Positions 44,239 to 53,528 of a DNA stretch of 64,000 nt are shown here, one piece after another (within the stretch, counting starts at the first letter, position 1; every line of letters begins with the position of its first letter). The translations under genes were made by a program, and so were the position numbers. Source of the stretch: Cytophagales bacterium (lineage in GTDB: Bacteria > Bacteroidota > Bacteroidia > Cytophagales > Spirosomataceae); contig RDXN01000030.1 of assembly GCA_004292855.1 (NCBI GenBank), positions 124,001 to 188,000 on the forward strand, given 5' to 3'. Below the pieces are notes generated by a model that saw only the letters and a list, made by a program, of their open reading frames with translations, ran no database searches and was not told where the DNA came from.

Positions 44239-47124
44239 CTACCGCTTTATGAAACGAGTGCGCCGAACGCGAGGGCCGTCGATTACCTGGAGAAAGTAAT
44301 GACCGGCGGGCAACGACCAGATGGGGAGGGTGGTGCGAAGAACACCGTCTCTGGACTCAAACTGAATGTCGTCCATAACTACATTCCCCATACCATTATA
44401 TAAGGTACTGATGAAGCGGGTTGTCAGGGGATGAAAATACTGGATGGTTATCTGCTCACTTGCCGGGTTGGGCATGGGCACCAGGATACTATCGGTGGGG
44501 GCAAATTGAAGCAGCGAATCGGGTAGGGCCGTGAGCGTACTGTTTGTCCAGCTAATCTGCCGAACCGACGATAGAGCGGTACAACCCTCTTGGCTCAGGC
44601 GTACCCGATACAGCCCCGGCTGGTTGGCCAGCCACCGGTTTGTGATGGCACCCGACAGGCTTTGCTCATTTCGCAGCCACTGGTATTGATAGACGCCTGT
44701 GGAGGTAACCTGTAGCCGGACGGAGGTGCCCGTGGGTATGCGAATCTCCGAATCAATCGGGGAAATGTCTGTTTGAAGTTGGGCGTCGGACTCGACCGTA
44801 ACCGCCGAACTCGTAGCCTGACACCCCTGCTGACTTACCCGAACAGCGTACTGCCCCGGTTGTGAGGCCAGGCACGCGGGACCCGTTTCGCGGGGGATGG
44901 GCTGGCCCTCGCGGAGCCATTCGTAGGTGGTGTTTGGCCTGGTCGGTACGCTTAACCGCACCGATGGGCGAGTTGGGCAAATCAGTTGGTTGGTGGTGGG
45001 TGTCAGGTCGGAAGGTATGGATAGCGTACGGATAATAACCGGGGCCGACGTACCCACACAACCATTTCGGTCTGTAATCCGAAGAGCGTAACTGCCGGGT
45101 TTATCGACCGAAGCAGTGCTGTTTGTTCGGCCCGAAATAGGTTGACCATTCAGGAGCCATTGGTACGTCGCTTCGGTTGTGAGTGCGCCCGATGTGGCCG
45201 TCTTGGCTTGAGCTGCCCGCAGGGTAATCGACTTGCCGGGGCAGTAGGTTGTATCGGTAGTTGTGGCGAGTGAAACCGCCAATTGGCAGGAGGCCCGGCG
45301 CAGGCCACTAACCACCAGCGAGACCGGCTGACTGTTGTATTTCAGGTCGTTTTTGTGGGTGATACGAATGGTATAGGTGCGTCCCGGTACGGGGTTCTGA
45401 ACAACGACTTGCTCTGTATTATCACGGATATTGTCGCCGGTGGTGGCGGGTTTGTCGGGCTGGTCGGGGTTAAGAATCCAGGGATTTGATGCCTGCGACC
45501 CGTCGAGTACGCGGAGGTCGAGGTCGTTAACGAGCTTGGGTGTACGGCTATTCACCGAGCGCGACGAGACGGTGGTAGGGCTGGCTTCGGGGTCTGTCCA
45601 GCCAATAGTCACAACGAGCGGTTCGTTGCCCTGTGCCGTTACCGGGAAACTATACGTTGCCCTGTTAAGTAAGGTAAGCTCTTCGAGGGCGTGGGCACCA
45701 TTATCATTCAGCAACACCTGGGCCGCTTCGCGCATGTTGAGCAAGCCCCAACCTTGCTTATAATCGGGGGGGCGAAGTCCCTGCGCACTGCTTGCGCCAA
45801 TGCGGGTGGCGGTGTGCAGAGCCAACGTGCGGAGGGTAGCCGCCCGCATAAACTTGCCGGGGTGTTGCTGAGTGTATAGCTCCTGTAACAACAGCAGCGA
45901 ACCCGTCACATTGGCCGAAGCCATCGAGGTCCCCATCAGGTTTCCGTAGGCCGCTGTTCCCGATGCCAGTGTCGACAGAATCGGAACGCCCATGCCGAGC
46001 AGGTCGGGCTTAATACGCCCATCGTCCGTCGGTCCCCAACCGCTGTAGGCCGACACCGTTGCACGACCCGGTTGCTCGTAATTACCTGCCACATCGGCGG
46101 CCCCAACGGTGAGTCCATTTTTAGCGGTTGCCTCAGCCGCCAGCACATCGTAACCGTTGTTGCGGCTGCGGGCTAGGGTGCTTTTCTCATTGGTACTTCG
46201 TAAATAATAAGGAGTGTTGGCAGGGGGGCCGGTTTCGGCATGCTTGTTATCGGCCGACCGCACGGCCAGATAAAATGGGTTATTATATAGGATACGGTCG
46301 AGGTCGGCCGTGCGGCTGGTATAAAAGCCAAATACGTAATCTTCGGTTTGGCTGATGGCCGGATTGCCCCACCACTCCCATTTCTGATCCAGGTTATTAC
46401 CGGGTCGGTCGGGGTTCAAAACCCAGCCTACAACAGGGCCGTAGGCGTGGTTGGAAAGCAGGAGTTGCCCCGCTGCGGTGGCTATTTCAGAGATGTCGTT
46501 GGTGAGATCCCAAACCTGTAGAGAGGCACCGTAGGCCATACCTCGAACGGCGGGATTCAGCCCCTGCGCTACAAGCGTGCCTGCGAGGTGGGTGGTGTGG
46601 TCAATGATGTCGCCGGTGGTTTCCATGTTCCGAATCCGTGGCCCACTTCCGCCAAACTCCCGGTGTGTAGTGAGGGCGCGGCCACCATCCCAAATGCCCA
46701 ACTTACCCACCAGTTTGGGTGAACTTCCCGACAGCGATAACCCCGCCGTTCCACCACTATATACGGTAGCGGTTTGGGTTAGGAGGCCAGCATTGGTATT
46801 GTGCGTACGATAATAAACTGGGCTTCCTGTGGCATCAATATCATTAAGAATGAAAATGTTTCCATTGGAATAGTTTTTGCGGAGTGGCCAGCCTGCCCGC
46901 CGTGCCAACTGTATCGTGCGTGCCATAGGGGTGCTGTAGCGCAAAGGCATCCTCTCTTTACCCGGTTTCGGATCGCTGCCTCCCGGTTGTGCCCACCCCG
47001 GTATGCCCCCTAAAAGCAGGCACACCAACCCCAGCCAGGGCAGTATCGGCTGATACTGTGCGGATTGGGGTCGGTCGGTAGCCGACGTAAACGACGAAAG
47101 TGCCTTTGGATGTTTTGCGATCAC
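44239..47124 (-). CDS. S8 subtilisin-like protease with T9SS domain
   Basis: A 961-residue protein. GTG start 47124 overlaps the upstream stop (GTGA), implying coupled translation. A hydrophobic segment (LGLVCLLLGGIPGWAQ) serves as signal. The S8 domain at about 120-470 has Asp in KLGIWDGG, His in DHTTHLAGT, the oxyanion region NHAYGP and Ser in GTSMASANVTGS. A jelly-roll domain comes next, then three Ig-like repeats (YQWLLNGQPIS, YEWLREGQPI, YQWLRNEQSL), then a T9SS sorting domain (PMPNPASEQITIQY ... GHYFLQV). It should be a surface or secreted endopeptidase. It is a paralogue of the next upstream gene. Confidence 0.92.
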   Translation of the reverse strand: MIAKHPKALSSFTSATDRPQSAQYQPILPWLGLVCLLLGGIPGWAQPGGSDPKPGKERMPLRYSTPMARTIQLARRAGWPLRKNYSNGNIFILNDIDATGSPVYYRTHNTNAGLLTQTATVYSGGTAGLSLSGSSPKLVGKLGIWDGGRALTTHREFGGSGPRIRNMETTGDIIDHTTHLAGTLVAQGLNPAVRGMAYGASLQVWDLTNDISEIATAAGQLLLSNHAYGPVVGWVLNPDRPGNNLDQKWEWWGNPAISQTEDYVFGFYTSRTADLDRILYNNPFYLAVRSADNKHAETGPPANTPYYLRSTNEKSTLARSRNNGYDVLAAEATAKNGLTVGAADVAGNYEQPGRATVSAYSGWGPTDDGRIKPDLLGMGVPILSTLASGTAAYGNLMGTSMASANVTGSLLLLQELYTQQHPGKFMRAATLRTLALHTATRIGASSAQGLRPPDYKQGWGLLNMREAAQVLLNDNGAHALEELTLLNRATYSFPVTAQGNEPLVVTIGWTDPEASPTTVSSRSVNSRTPKLVNDLDLRVLDGSQASNPWILNPDQPDKPATTGDNIRDNTEQVVVQNPVPGRTYTIRITHKNDLKYNSQPVSLVVSGLRRASCQLAVSLATTTDTTYCPGKSITLRAAQAKTATSGALTTEATYQWLLNGQPISGRTNSTASVDKPGSYALRITDRNGCVGTSAPVIIRTLSIPSDLTPTTNQLICPTRPSVRLSVPTRPNTTYEWLREGQPIPRETGPACLASQPGQYAVRVSQQGCQATSSAVTVESDAQLQTDISPIDSEIRIPTGTSVRLQVTSTGVYQYQWLRNEQSLSGAITNRWLANQPGLYRVRLSQEGCTALSSVRQISWTNSTLTALPDSLLQFAPTDSILVPMPNPASEQITIQYFHPLTTRFISTLYNGMGNVVMDDIQFESRDGVLRTTLPIWSLPAGHYFLQVIDGPRVRRTRFIKR

Positions 47125-50100
47125 AACTTGACAATACGGGCCACGGTCGGTTGTTGACCGTTGCTACCCTGTATTATCGCAAAAAATGTACCGGGGGGTA
47201 AATTGTCTACATCTAACTCGGCCACCAGATAAATAGACTCCCGTAGCATCAATTGTTCAGCGACCAACACGCCTGTGGTCGTGACTAACCGAACGGTAGG
47301 AGGGCGTTGACCTGGTTGGGCCAGTAAACGCACCGTTGCCCGGCGGGTGGTTGGATTGGGGTAAACCTGCACCTCCGTCGCAAGGGGATCTTCGTTAGCC
47401 AGAATGGTGATAAGCACTTCGGCAGAGATAGCCTCACCGCACCCGTTTACGTTGCCTCGAACGGCATACCGCCCCGTTTGGGCAGCTACTATTGATTGGC
47501 TTGTTGCGCCCGTGATAGGCACCCCGTTCAGCAACCATTGATTGCTGATGGTCGCACTGGACCGCAGGGTCAATCCATCGACCACCAATGTGGGCAATTG
47601 CGCTTCGCGAACGGCAATTTGAACCGCACTCGAACTGGCCGGTAAACAGTTCCCGGCAATCTGAACCGTGTAAGCTCCTTCGGTGGAGGCCCGGTAGGAG
47701 TTGCCCGTTGCCCCGCCGATAGCTTGCCCGTTCAGAAGCCACTGGTAGCTAAGCGCATTAGTAGCTACAGCAGTCAGGTTGATGCCCGCCCCCCGGCAAA
47801 TGGTTGTTGAACCCTCGGCAGCAACCGACACGGTTGGTAGGGCACCCGCTTGGGTGGTCACGGCGGTGCGTTGCGGGGCCGGGCAGTCGAGCGAACGCAC
47901 CCGCATACTATATAGGTAGTACCAGGCGTTGGTGAGCGTGTCGACGCGCGTGGTGGTAGCATTAAATAACGAGCCGCGCATGGTTACGATAGGGTCGCCT
48001 GTGGTGGTGCGAATCTGGTAGGGGAAACCCGTTACGCCAACGTTGGAGCGGAAGAGTGCGGCCCCGTCTTCGTAGTCGATGGTGATTTTGTAGTCGCCTG
48101 CCGAGGGGATGCGCAGGTTCAGCGGATACTCCAAACCGGCATCGTTGGGGTCGTCGACCAGTTGATTCGATGCGTTCACGGCGGTCAGGGCGGTGTTGCG
48201 CGTGGGTGTTACGTTGAGCGACACGCTCGACACCGCCACGTCGTCGAGCCGCCGGACTGTGAAAATAAGCGTACCGGCACTCGCAACATAGATGCGGGCA
48301 CTTTCGAGCAAAATTGGCACGCGGGTGCTGATGAGCGGGGCCGGACCGAAGTTGCCCGCGTAGGTGCCCCCGCCAAACGTGGCTTTGCTGGCCGGTCCAA
48401 TGGTGGTGTTGAGGGCGTTGAGTCCCACGTAGAAAACCTCCTGCCGACGTCGGATGCTCGTCTGATTTCCGGCTGCCAACAGGTTACCACCGTTCAGCGC
48501 ATCGTACCAAAAAGCCGTGCCGGTGCCGTTGTTACGGAGAGCCACCGCTGAGTCGTTTCCGCATACCAGAGCCGACAAATTGGCGGTTGCCAGAGCGGAC
48601 GTGGTGATGGTTCGGTCCTCAATCAGGCGGTCGTTAGCGGGATTTTGATCGTTTGGCAACCGGGTCGAAACGGCGATCCGGTAGGTGCGCCCGTTTGTCA
48701 GTTGGGCGTTGGCCGGGAGCGGAATCCTTAGCAGGCCATCCCGAAAATTGCCCAGTTGAGCCAAACTAGCCTCGCCCGATAGCGTGATGCCGGATGTAAG
48801 GTCGGTGAGGGTAGCCGCAACGATCAGGTTCCGTTGGGTGTCGGTGCCAAAATTGCGGAGCCGTACTGTAACGGCCGGGGTGCTGGAGGCCGCGCAATAC
48901 GACGCATCGGGGGTGACAAGAGCCACAACACCCACGTCGTTCGCAGCCCGGACCGTACGAAGCAGATAGTCTTGTGTTTCGCCGGTGGAGTAGGAGCCAC
49001 AGGGCGAAAGTTGGGCCGGGTTACCACCCTCAACAGCCACAAGCCGGAGCCGGATAATCTGATTGTCGGCGACGGTGGCGGGTACGCTGAAGAGGGCCGA
49101 AAACGAACCACCCGTAGCTACGATACCCGATGTGGTCAGTGTGTCGCCGGGGTCTGAGAAGGAGCCATTACCGTTCCAGTCGGCAAAGGCCCGGACCACC
49201 CCGCTCGTGCTGACGGGTATACTGCCGCCCACTGCAATAGTACCCGTTGTCTGACTAATGGGGCTAGTTACGGTGCTGCACGTTCCGAGTGTGACAACCA
49301 ACGGCACGCGCTGCCCAACCTGCACGGTCAGGGGCGTTTGCATAAAATCGGTGTAGCTGGTACAACCCGTCAGGCCGGTTTGGCTTACGGTGCCCACCTG
49401 CACCCGGTCGATGCGCAGGCCGGTGGTCGAGGTCGGCCCCGACGCGCAATAGGCCATGCCGCCAATACCACTTGCCAGCAACGCATAATCCTGCTTGTTG
49501 CCGGTCAGGCTGCTTTTGTGCGTGACCGTGATCGTGTACGACCGACCCGGCACCGGATTGGCAATCATGACTTGCTCTATATTGTCGCGGATATTGTCGC
49601 CGGTGGTGGCGGGTTGGTCGGGTTGATCGGGATTGAGCACCCAGGGCAGACCCGTTTGGCGGGCTCCGTCGATACCAACGGAGCTTACCCGAACGTCGAG
49701 ATCGTTGACGAGCTTGGGAGTGCGGTTGTTATGGTTGGCCGCCGTTACGGTGGTGGCTACTGATTCGGGGTCGTGCCAGCTAATACTTACAACTAGTGGG
49801 CCCCGCCCCGATGCCACGACCGGAATCGAATACGTTTGGCCTTGGTTCAACGTTTGTTCACTCAGTAAATGATTGCGGTCGGTGTTCAGAATTACCTGGC
49901 CTGCCCGGCCCGTGTTGAGCAGCCCCCACCCAAACCGATAGTCGGGGCCGGGTGCATCGCCAGCCTCGTTGGCCGTGTGTAACACCAACCCCTTGAGGGT
50001 CGAAGCCCGCATAAACTCCCCATTATTGCGTTGGCTGTACAACTCCTGCAACAGCAATACCGAACCAGAGGTGTTGGGGGTCGACATCGACGTGCCACTC

Positions 50101-51227
50101 AACACGGCATACGCACTGTCGGAGCGCGAACCCGTCGAGAGAACGCTAACCCCCACCGCGCTGATGTCGGGTTTAATACGCCCGTCGTCGGTAGGTCCCC
50201 AACTGCTGAAACTGCCCAGCCGAACATCAGATGGGGCATTGTAGCCGTTCGAAATGTTGCTGATGGCGGCCACCGTCAGAATGTTTTTGGCCGTGCCGTT
50301 GGTCGAGATTTGGTCGTAGCCGTTTTGATCGTTGCGGGGTCGGGTGCTGATCCGGTTCTGATGATTAACGAGGTAATATTGCCCGCCCGCGCCGGGCCCA
50401 CTATCGCCATGCGCATTCCCCCCCGACTTCACAATCAGATAGTATGGCGCACTGTTGGCAATGCGGTCCCAGGTGCGGGTGCGGGTGTCGTAAAAACCAA
50501 ATTTGTAGTCGTCGGTGGCGTTGATGGTCGTGTCGCCGTGCCACTCCCATTTCACGGTGGTGGTCCGGGCGTCGTTGAAATTCCAACCCGAGGTGAAGCC
50601 ATAGGAGTGATTGGAAACCAGATAATTACCGGCGTTATCGGCCATTTCGGTGTCGCCCCCTGAAAAGTCATAGCCTTTGATGTTCGCGCCAAAAGCCATG
50701 CCCCGTGCCAACGGGTTTCGCCCTGCTGCCACCATCGTCCCGGCCACGTGTGTAGCGTGGTTGTCGATTGAAGCCGGGTTGTCCATTTGCGTCACCCGTC
50801 CCCCAAACTCCCCATGCGTGGCCAGTAAGCGGCCTCCGTCCCAAACACCCAGTCGGTCGCGCACGTTGGCACTACTCCCCGACAGCGACAGGCCCAAAAC
50901 ACCTCCCGCGTACAAGTCCGACGTGCGGGTGGTGTTAGCAGCTCGGGTGTTGCTGTAGGTCTGTTCGTAAAGCAGATTGCCCAAGTCGTCGAGACCCCAA
51001 AGTTGCTGAACGGTGCCATCGGCTTTAGTGATCCGAAGGGGACGGTTGAGCAGTCGGGCTTTTTCAACAGCCATTGTGTAATTACTCCGTTCCGTATCCC
51101 GAACAGAGGTCGAAAGGGTCTTTTGTTGCCGAATTTGTGCCGACGAATACTGGGGGATACGCTGGGCGTACGTGTTGTATGAAAGGCTAAACCCAACCAG
51201 CAGAAACAGAACGTAAAAAAGTCTCAT
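47121..51227 (-). CDS. S8 protease, GEVED/Ig, T9SS
   Basis: About 1,368 residues from ATG 51227, which directly begins the signal peptide (MRLFYVLFLLVGFSLSYNTY); an ATG at 51302 would add a basic extension. The S8 domain has Asp in RLGVWDGG, His in DNHATHVAGT and Ser in GTSMSTPNTSGS. Downstream are a jelly-roll, a GEVED-type domain (ADWNGNGSFSDPGD), a CARDB-like segment (CAASSTPAVTVRLRNFG), two Ig-like repeats (YQWLLNGQAIG) and a T9SS domain (QVYPNPTTRRATVRL ... PPGTFFAII). Likely a secreted or cell-surface protease. The gene is first of a two-gene unit with the 44239 paralogue. Confidence 0.92.
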   Translation of the reverse strand: MRLFYVLFLLVGFSLSYNTYAQRIPQYSSAQIRQQKTLSTSVRDTERSNYTMAVEKARLLNRPLRITKADGTVQQLWGLDDLGNLLYEQTYSNTRAANTTRTSDLYAGGVLGLSLSGSSANVRDRLGVWDGGRLLATHGEFGGRVTQMDNPASIDNHATHVAGTMVAAGRNPLARGMAFGANIKGYDFSGGDTEMADNAGNYLVSNHSYGFTSGWNFNDARTTTVKWEWHGDTTINATDDYKFGFYDTRTRTWDRIANSAPYYLIVKSGGNAHGDSGPGAGGQYYLVNHQNRISTRPRNDQNGYDQISTNGTAKNILTVAAISNISNGYNAPSDVRLGSFSSWGPTDDGRIKPDISAVGVSVLSTGSRSDSAYAVLSGTSMSTPNTSGSVLLLQELYSQRNNGEFMRASTLKGLVLHTANEAGDAPGPDYRFGWGLLNTGRAGQVILNTDRNHLLSEQTLNQGQTYSIPVVASGRGPLVVSISWHDPESVATTVTAANHNNRTPKLVNDLDVRVSSVGIDGARQTGLPWVLNPDQPDQPATTGDNIRDNIEQVMIANPVPGRSYTITVTHKSSLTGNKQDYALLASGIGGMAYCASGPTSTTGLRIDRVQVGTVSQTGLTGCTSYTDFMQTPLTVQVGQRVPLVVTLGTCSTVTSPISQTTGTIAVGGSIPVSTSGVVRAFADWNGNGSFSDPGDTLTTSGIVATGGSFSALFSVPATVADNQIIRLRLVAVEGGNPAQLSPCGSYSTGETQDYLLRTVRAANDVGVVALVTPDASYCAASSTPAVTVRLRNFGTDTQRNLIVAATLTDLTSGITLSGEASLAQLGNFRDGLLRIPLPANAQLTNGRTYRIAVSTRLPNDQNPANDRLIEDRTITTSALATANLSALVCGNDSAVALRNNGTGTAFWYDALNGGNLLAAGNQTSIRRRQEVFYVGLNALNTTIGPASKATFGGGTYAGNFGPAPLISTRVPILLESARIYVASAGTLIFTVRRLDDVAVSSVSLNVTPTRNTALTAVNASNQLVDDPNDAGLEYPLNLRIPSAGDYKITIDYEDGAALFRSNVGVTGFPYQIRTTTGDPIVTMRGSLFNATTTRVDTLTNAWYYLYSMRVRSLDCPAPQRTAVTTQAGALPTVSVAAEGSTTICRGAGINLTAVATNALSYQWLLNGQAIGGATGNSYRASTEGAYTVQIAGNCLPASSSAVQIAVREAQLPTLVVDGLTLRSSATISNQWLLNGVPITGATSQSIVAAQTGRYAVRGNVNGCGEAISAEVLITILANEDPLATEVQVYPNPTTRRATVRLLAQPGQRPPTVRLVTTTGVLVAEQLMLRESIYLVAELDVDNLPPGTFFAIIQGSNGQQPTVARIVKL

Positions 51228-51323
51228 CGTAGAATAGTATCGACCGGCAATCCGGCAAAAGTTGGCTAAGATACAACCGTTCGTACGATTTTTGGATTGC
51301 ATGGCAGAGACAATTGCGGCTCA

Positions 51324-51370
51324 GACCACCCCCTGCCCCCTCCTGTTTTAGGAGGGGGCAGGGGGTGGTC
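51324..51370. repeat. Perfect GC-rich hairpin, 21-bp arms
   Basis: Perfect 21-nt complementary arms (GACCACCCCCTGCCCCCTCC plus one base) surround a GTTTT loop. It lies in the 5' region of the S8 gene at 47121-51227. It is a repeat-type palindrome and could also act as a terminator. Confidence 0.7.
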
Positions 51371-51391
51371 TTAACGAATAGTTACAAAAAA

Positions 51392-51415
51392 CGGGCAACC
51401 GTTGCCGATTGCCCG
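51392..51415 (-). terminator. Terminator of 51460 gene
   Basis: CGGGCAA pairs with TTGCCCG across 10 nt, followed on the minus strand by TTTTTT. It lies 45 bp beyond the stop of the 51460-51831 gene. Confidence 0.7.
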
Positions 51416-51459
51416 CCCGGTCGAAGGGACGACCGTTTGCTCATGAAGTGTAAATTCTC

Positions 51460-51831
51460 TTAACGGGTCATGCGCGTAGCCAACTCATTGAAGAGCCGCC
51501 CTGCATCGCTGTAATTGCCTGACCAAAAGGCTTTTTCGCCAATCATGTAGCGCAACGTATCAAGCTCCTCGGCCAGTAAATGCCGGAACCAGGATAGGTC
51601 GATTACGCGCCCGTCGTAGGTGGTAGCATGGCTTTTTAGCCACGTGCTGACCTGCTCACAAGCGGATTGGGCAGGTGCTGAATGGCTCAGAAACAACTCG
51701 GCTTCGTTGTGGTCGATTGCCTGGGCCAACTGCCGAAGCCCTACGCTAATGGAGGCTCGCAGACTGCTTTCGGTAACGGCTTCTGAATAACTCTTCATAA
51801 CGTATTCGGGGATCGTATGGGTTGCTGTCAT
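51460..51831 (-). CDS. Small helical protein, unknown
   Basis: A 123-residue protein, mostly alpha-helical by sequence (VTESSLRASISVGLRQLAQA, LLAEELDTLRYMIGEK), with no signal peptide, membrane helix or known motif. It is alone, divergent from the XRE regulator at 51983 and separated by a 151-bp region containing the palindrome at 51904. That arrangement makes it a possible target of the regulator. I do not recognise the family. Confidence 0.55.
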   Translation of the reverse strand: MTATHTIPEYVMKSYSEAVTESSLRASISVGLRQLAQAIDHNEAELFLSHSAPAQSACEQVSTWLKSHATTYDGRVIDLSWFRHLLAEELDTLRYMIGEKAFWSGNYSDAGRLFNELATRMTR

Positions 51832-51903
51832 GGGAATATCGGGCCTGTACTAGTCGAGGGCTATTTCTACTGCAAGACTACAAAGCGAATTTGAAACAAA
51901 AAA

Positions 51904-51915
51904 GCGAATATTCGC
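51904..51915. promoter_or_regulatory. Palindromic operator, GCGAATATTCGC
   Basis: A perfect 12-bp palindrome lies 16 bp upstream of the -33 element of the XRE gene. A second half-site (GCGAATTTG) occurs about 16 bp further left. It is a plausible autoregulatory operator. Confidence 0.5.
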
Positions 51916-51930
51916 AAATGGCCTAAAAAT

Positions 51931-51960
51931 TTGCTCATCCGGTTTAAAATGGTACGTTTG
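51931..51960 (+). promoter_or_regulatory. Promoter of XRE regulator gene
   Basis: TTG at 51931-51933 and TACGTTTG at 51953-51960 are separated by 19 bp, an exact match to the Bacteroidetes promoter TTG-N19-TAnnTTTG. The start codon is 22 bp downstream of the -7 box. Confidence 0.8.
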
Positions 51961-51982
51961 TAGTGTATCTTCTGTACACATC

Positions 51983-53476
51983 ATGGATTTCAGTTCCAAC
52001 AGTATTCGCATCTTGTTCGGGTTAAAATTGCGGCAGCTTCGCTTAGATAAGTCGCTGACTCAGTACGATTTAGCTGATATGTCGGGCGTTTCGGTATCGT
52101 ATATCAACGAGATCGAGAAAGGTAAAAAATACCCCAAGACCGACAAGATCATTGCGTTGGCCGCTGCGATGGGTGTGACATACGAAACATTGGTTTCGTT
52201 GCAGTTGAGCAAAAAAATGGAGCCGATCTATGAGTTGCTCCGCTCGAATATCCTCCGCGATCTGCCCTTGAGCATGTTTGGCATCGAACCCGCCGACCTG
52301 CTCGAACTACTGGCTAATGCCCCCACTAAGCTGAGCGCGTTCATCAGCACGATCATGGAAATTGGGCGGCAGTACAACCTCTCGGTCGAGGAGTTTTACT
52401 TCGCTGTACTGCGCACGTATGTCGAAATGCATGAGAACTATTTTGCTGAGATTGAAGAGACTGCCGACCGGTTTCTGACCGAGGTAAGCCCCGATGCCGA
52501 CACGATGCTCACTGCCGATTCACTCGCTCAATTTTTAACAGAACGGCACGGGTATACCATTGAACTGTTTGACGATCAGACCCATCCGAATCTGGCGAGC
52601 TTGCGGTCGGTGTTGTTGCCCGCCGAGAAACGGCTGTTGCTGAACCAAACCCTCACGCCCGACCAACGTGCCTTTACGCTGGGGCGAGAGGTGGGTTTTT
52701 TGTATTTGAATAGCAAAGAACGTCCACTCACGTCGTCGTGGGTGGAGGTGCGCTCGTTCGATCAGGTCCTGACCAATTTTCAGGCTTCCTACTTTGCGGG
52801 GGCCATTCTGATGCGTCGCGACCGGGTGTTGCCGCTGGTTGAACAATGGCTACAATTGCCCACTTGGGCTGAAGCCGCCGATGCCCTCGAACAGATGCTC
52901 GACCAACTACAGGCTACCCCCGAAACGCTGTTGCACCGGATGAGCAACTTTTTGCCGCACTATTTCGGTATTGACCAACTGTTCTTTTTGCGGTTTGAAC
53001 ACCGCCCCGGCGATACCCTGTTCGACCTCACGAAAGAGATGCACCTGGCCCGGCTTCACAGCCCTCACGGGATCGCGGGCGAGCACTATTGTCGCCGATG
53101 GGTGTCGCTGTCGATGCTAGCAGAACTAGCTGATTGTCAGCAAAGAAATGAAGCAGAAAAGCCTTTGCTACGGGCGCAAATTTCAGAATACATTGATTCG
53201 CAGGATGCCTATTTCGTGTTCGGGTTGGCTCGCCCGCTTACGCCCATCCGCGACCTGAACCACAGTGTTTCGCTCGGTATTCTGCTCAATGATGCCAACC
53301 GGCAGCGGGTCCGTTTCTTGAACGACCCGGCCATCAACCGGCGGGCCGTCAACGAGTCGTGCGAGCGATGCCGGGCTACGGACTGCCTCGAACGAATGGC
53401 CCCGCCCCTGCTCCTGAACAAACGCGAACGGGTAGCGAATTTGAAAAACGCATTGCAGGAGTTAGGGGTCCGTTAA
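51983..53476 (+). CDS. XRE regulator, IrrE-like and DUF2083 domains
   Basis: A 497-residue transcription regulator. The HTH lies at about 12-66 (LRQLRLDKSLTQYDLADMSG). The middle part resembles IrrE/ImmA proteases, but where they have HExxH this protein has GREVGFLYL, so no zinc site is left. The C-terminal 120 residues hold a cysteine motif (SCERCRATDCLERMAPP) typical of DUF2083 regulators such as ScfR/RamB, which in other bacteria control short-chain fatty acid, acetate or propionate metabolism. The ligand in this organism is unknown. A palindrome in front suggests autoregulation. Confidence 0.85.
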   Translation: MDFSSNSIRILFGLKLRQLRLDKSLTQYDLADMSGVSVSYINEIEKGKKYPKTDKIIALAAAMGVTYETLVSLQLSKKMEPIYELLRSNILRDLPLSMFGIEPADLLELLANAPTKLSAFISTIMEIGRQYNLSVEEFYFAVLRTYVEMHENYFAEIEETADRFLTEVSPDADTMLTADSLAQFLTERHGYTIELFDDQTHPNLASLRSVLLPAEKRLLLNQTLTPDQRAFTLGREVGFLYLNSKERPLTSSWVEVRSFDQVLTNFQASYFAGAILMRRDRVLPLVEQWLQLPTWAEAADALEQMLDQLQATPETLLHRMSNFLPHYFGIDQLFFLRFEHRPGDTLFDLTKEMHLARLHSPHGIAGEHYCRRWVSLSMLAELADCQQRNEAEKPLLRAQISEYIDSQDAYFVFGLARPLTPIRDLNHSVSLGILLNDANRQRVRFLNDPAINRRAVNESCERCRATDCLERMAPPLLLNKRERVANLKNALQELGVR

Positions 53477-53528
53477 ACCTTTGGCCCTGAACGCTGTCAT
53501 ACCCCTATCACCTCTTCTCCTGCTTCGT

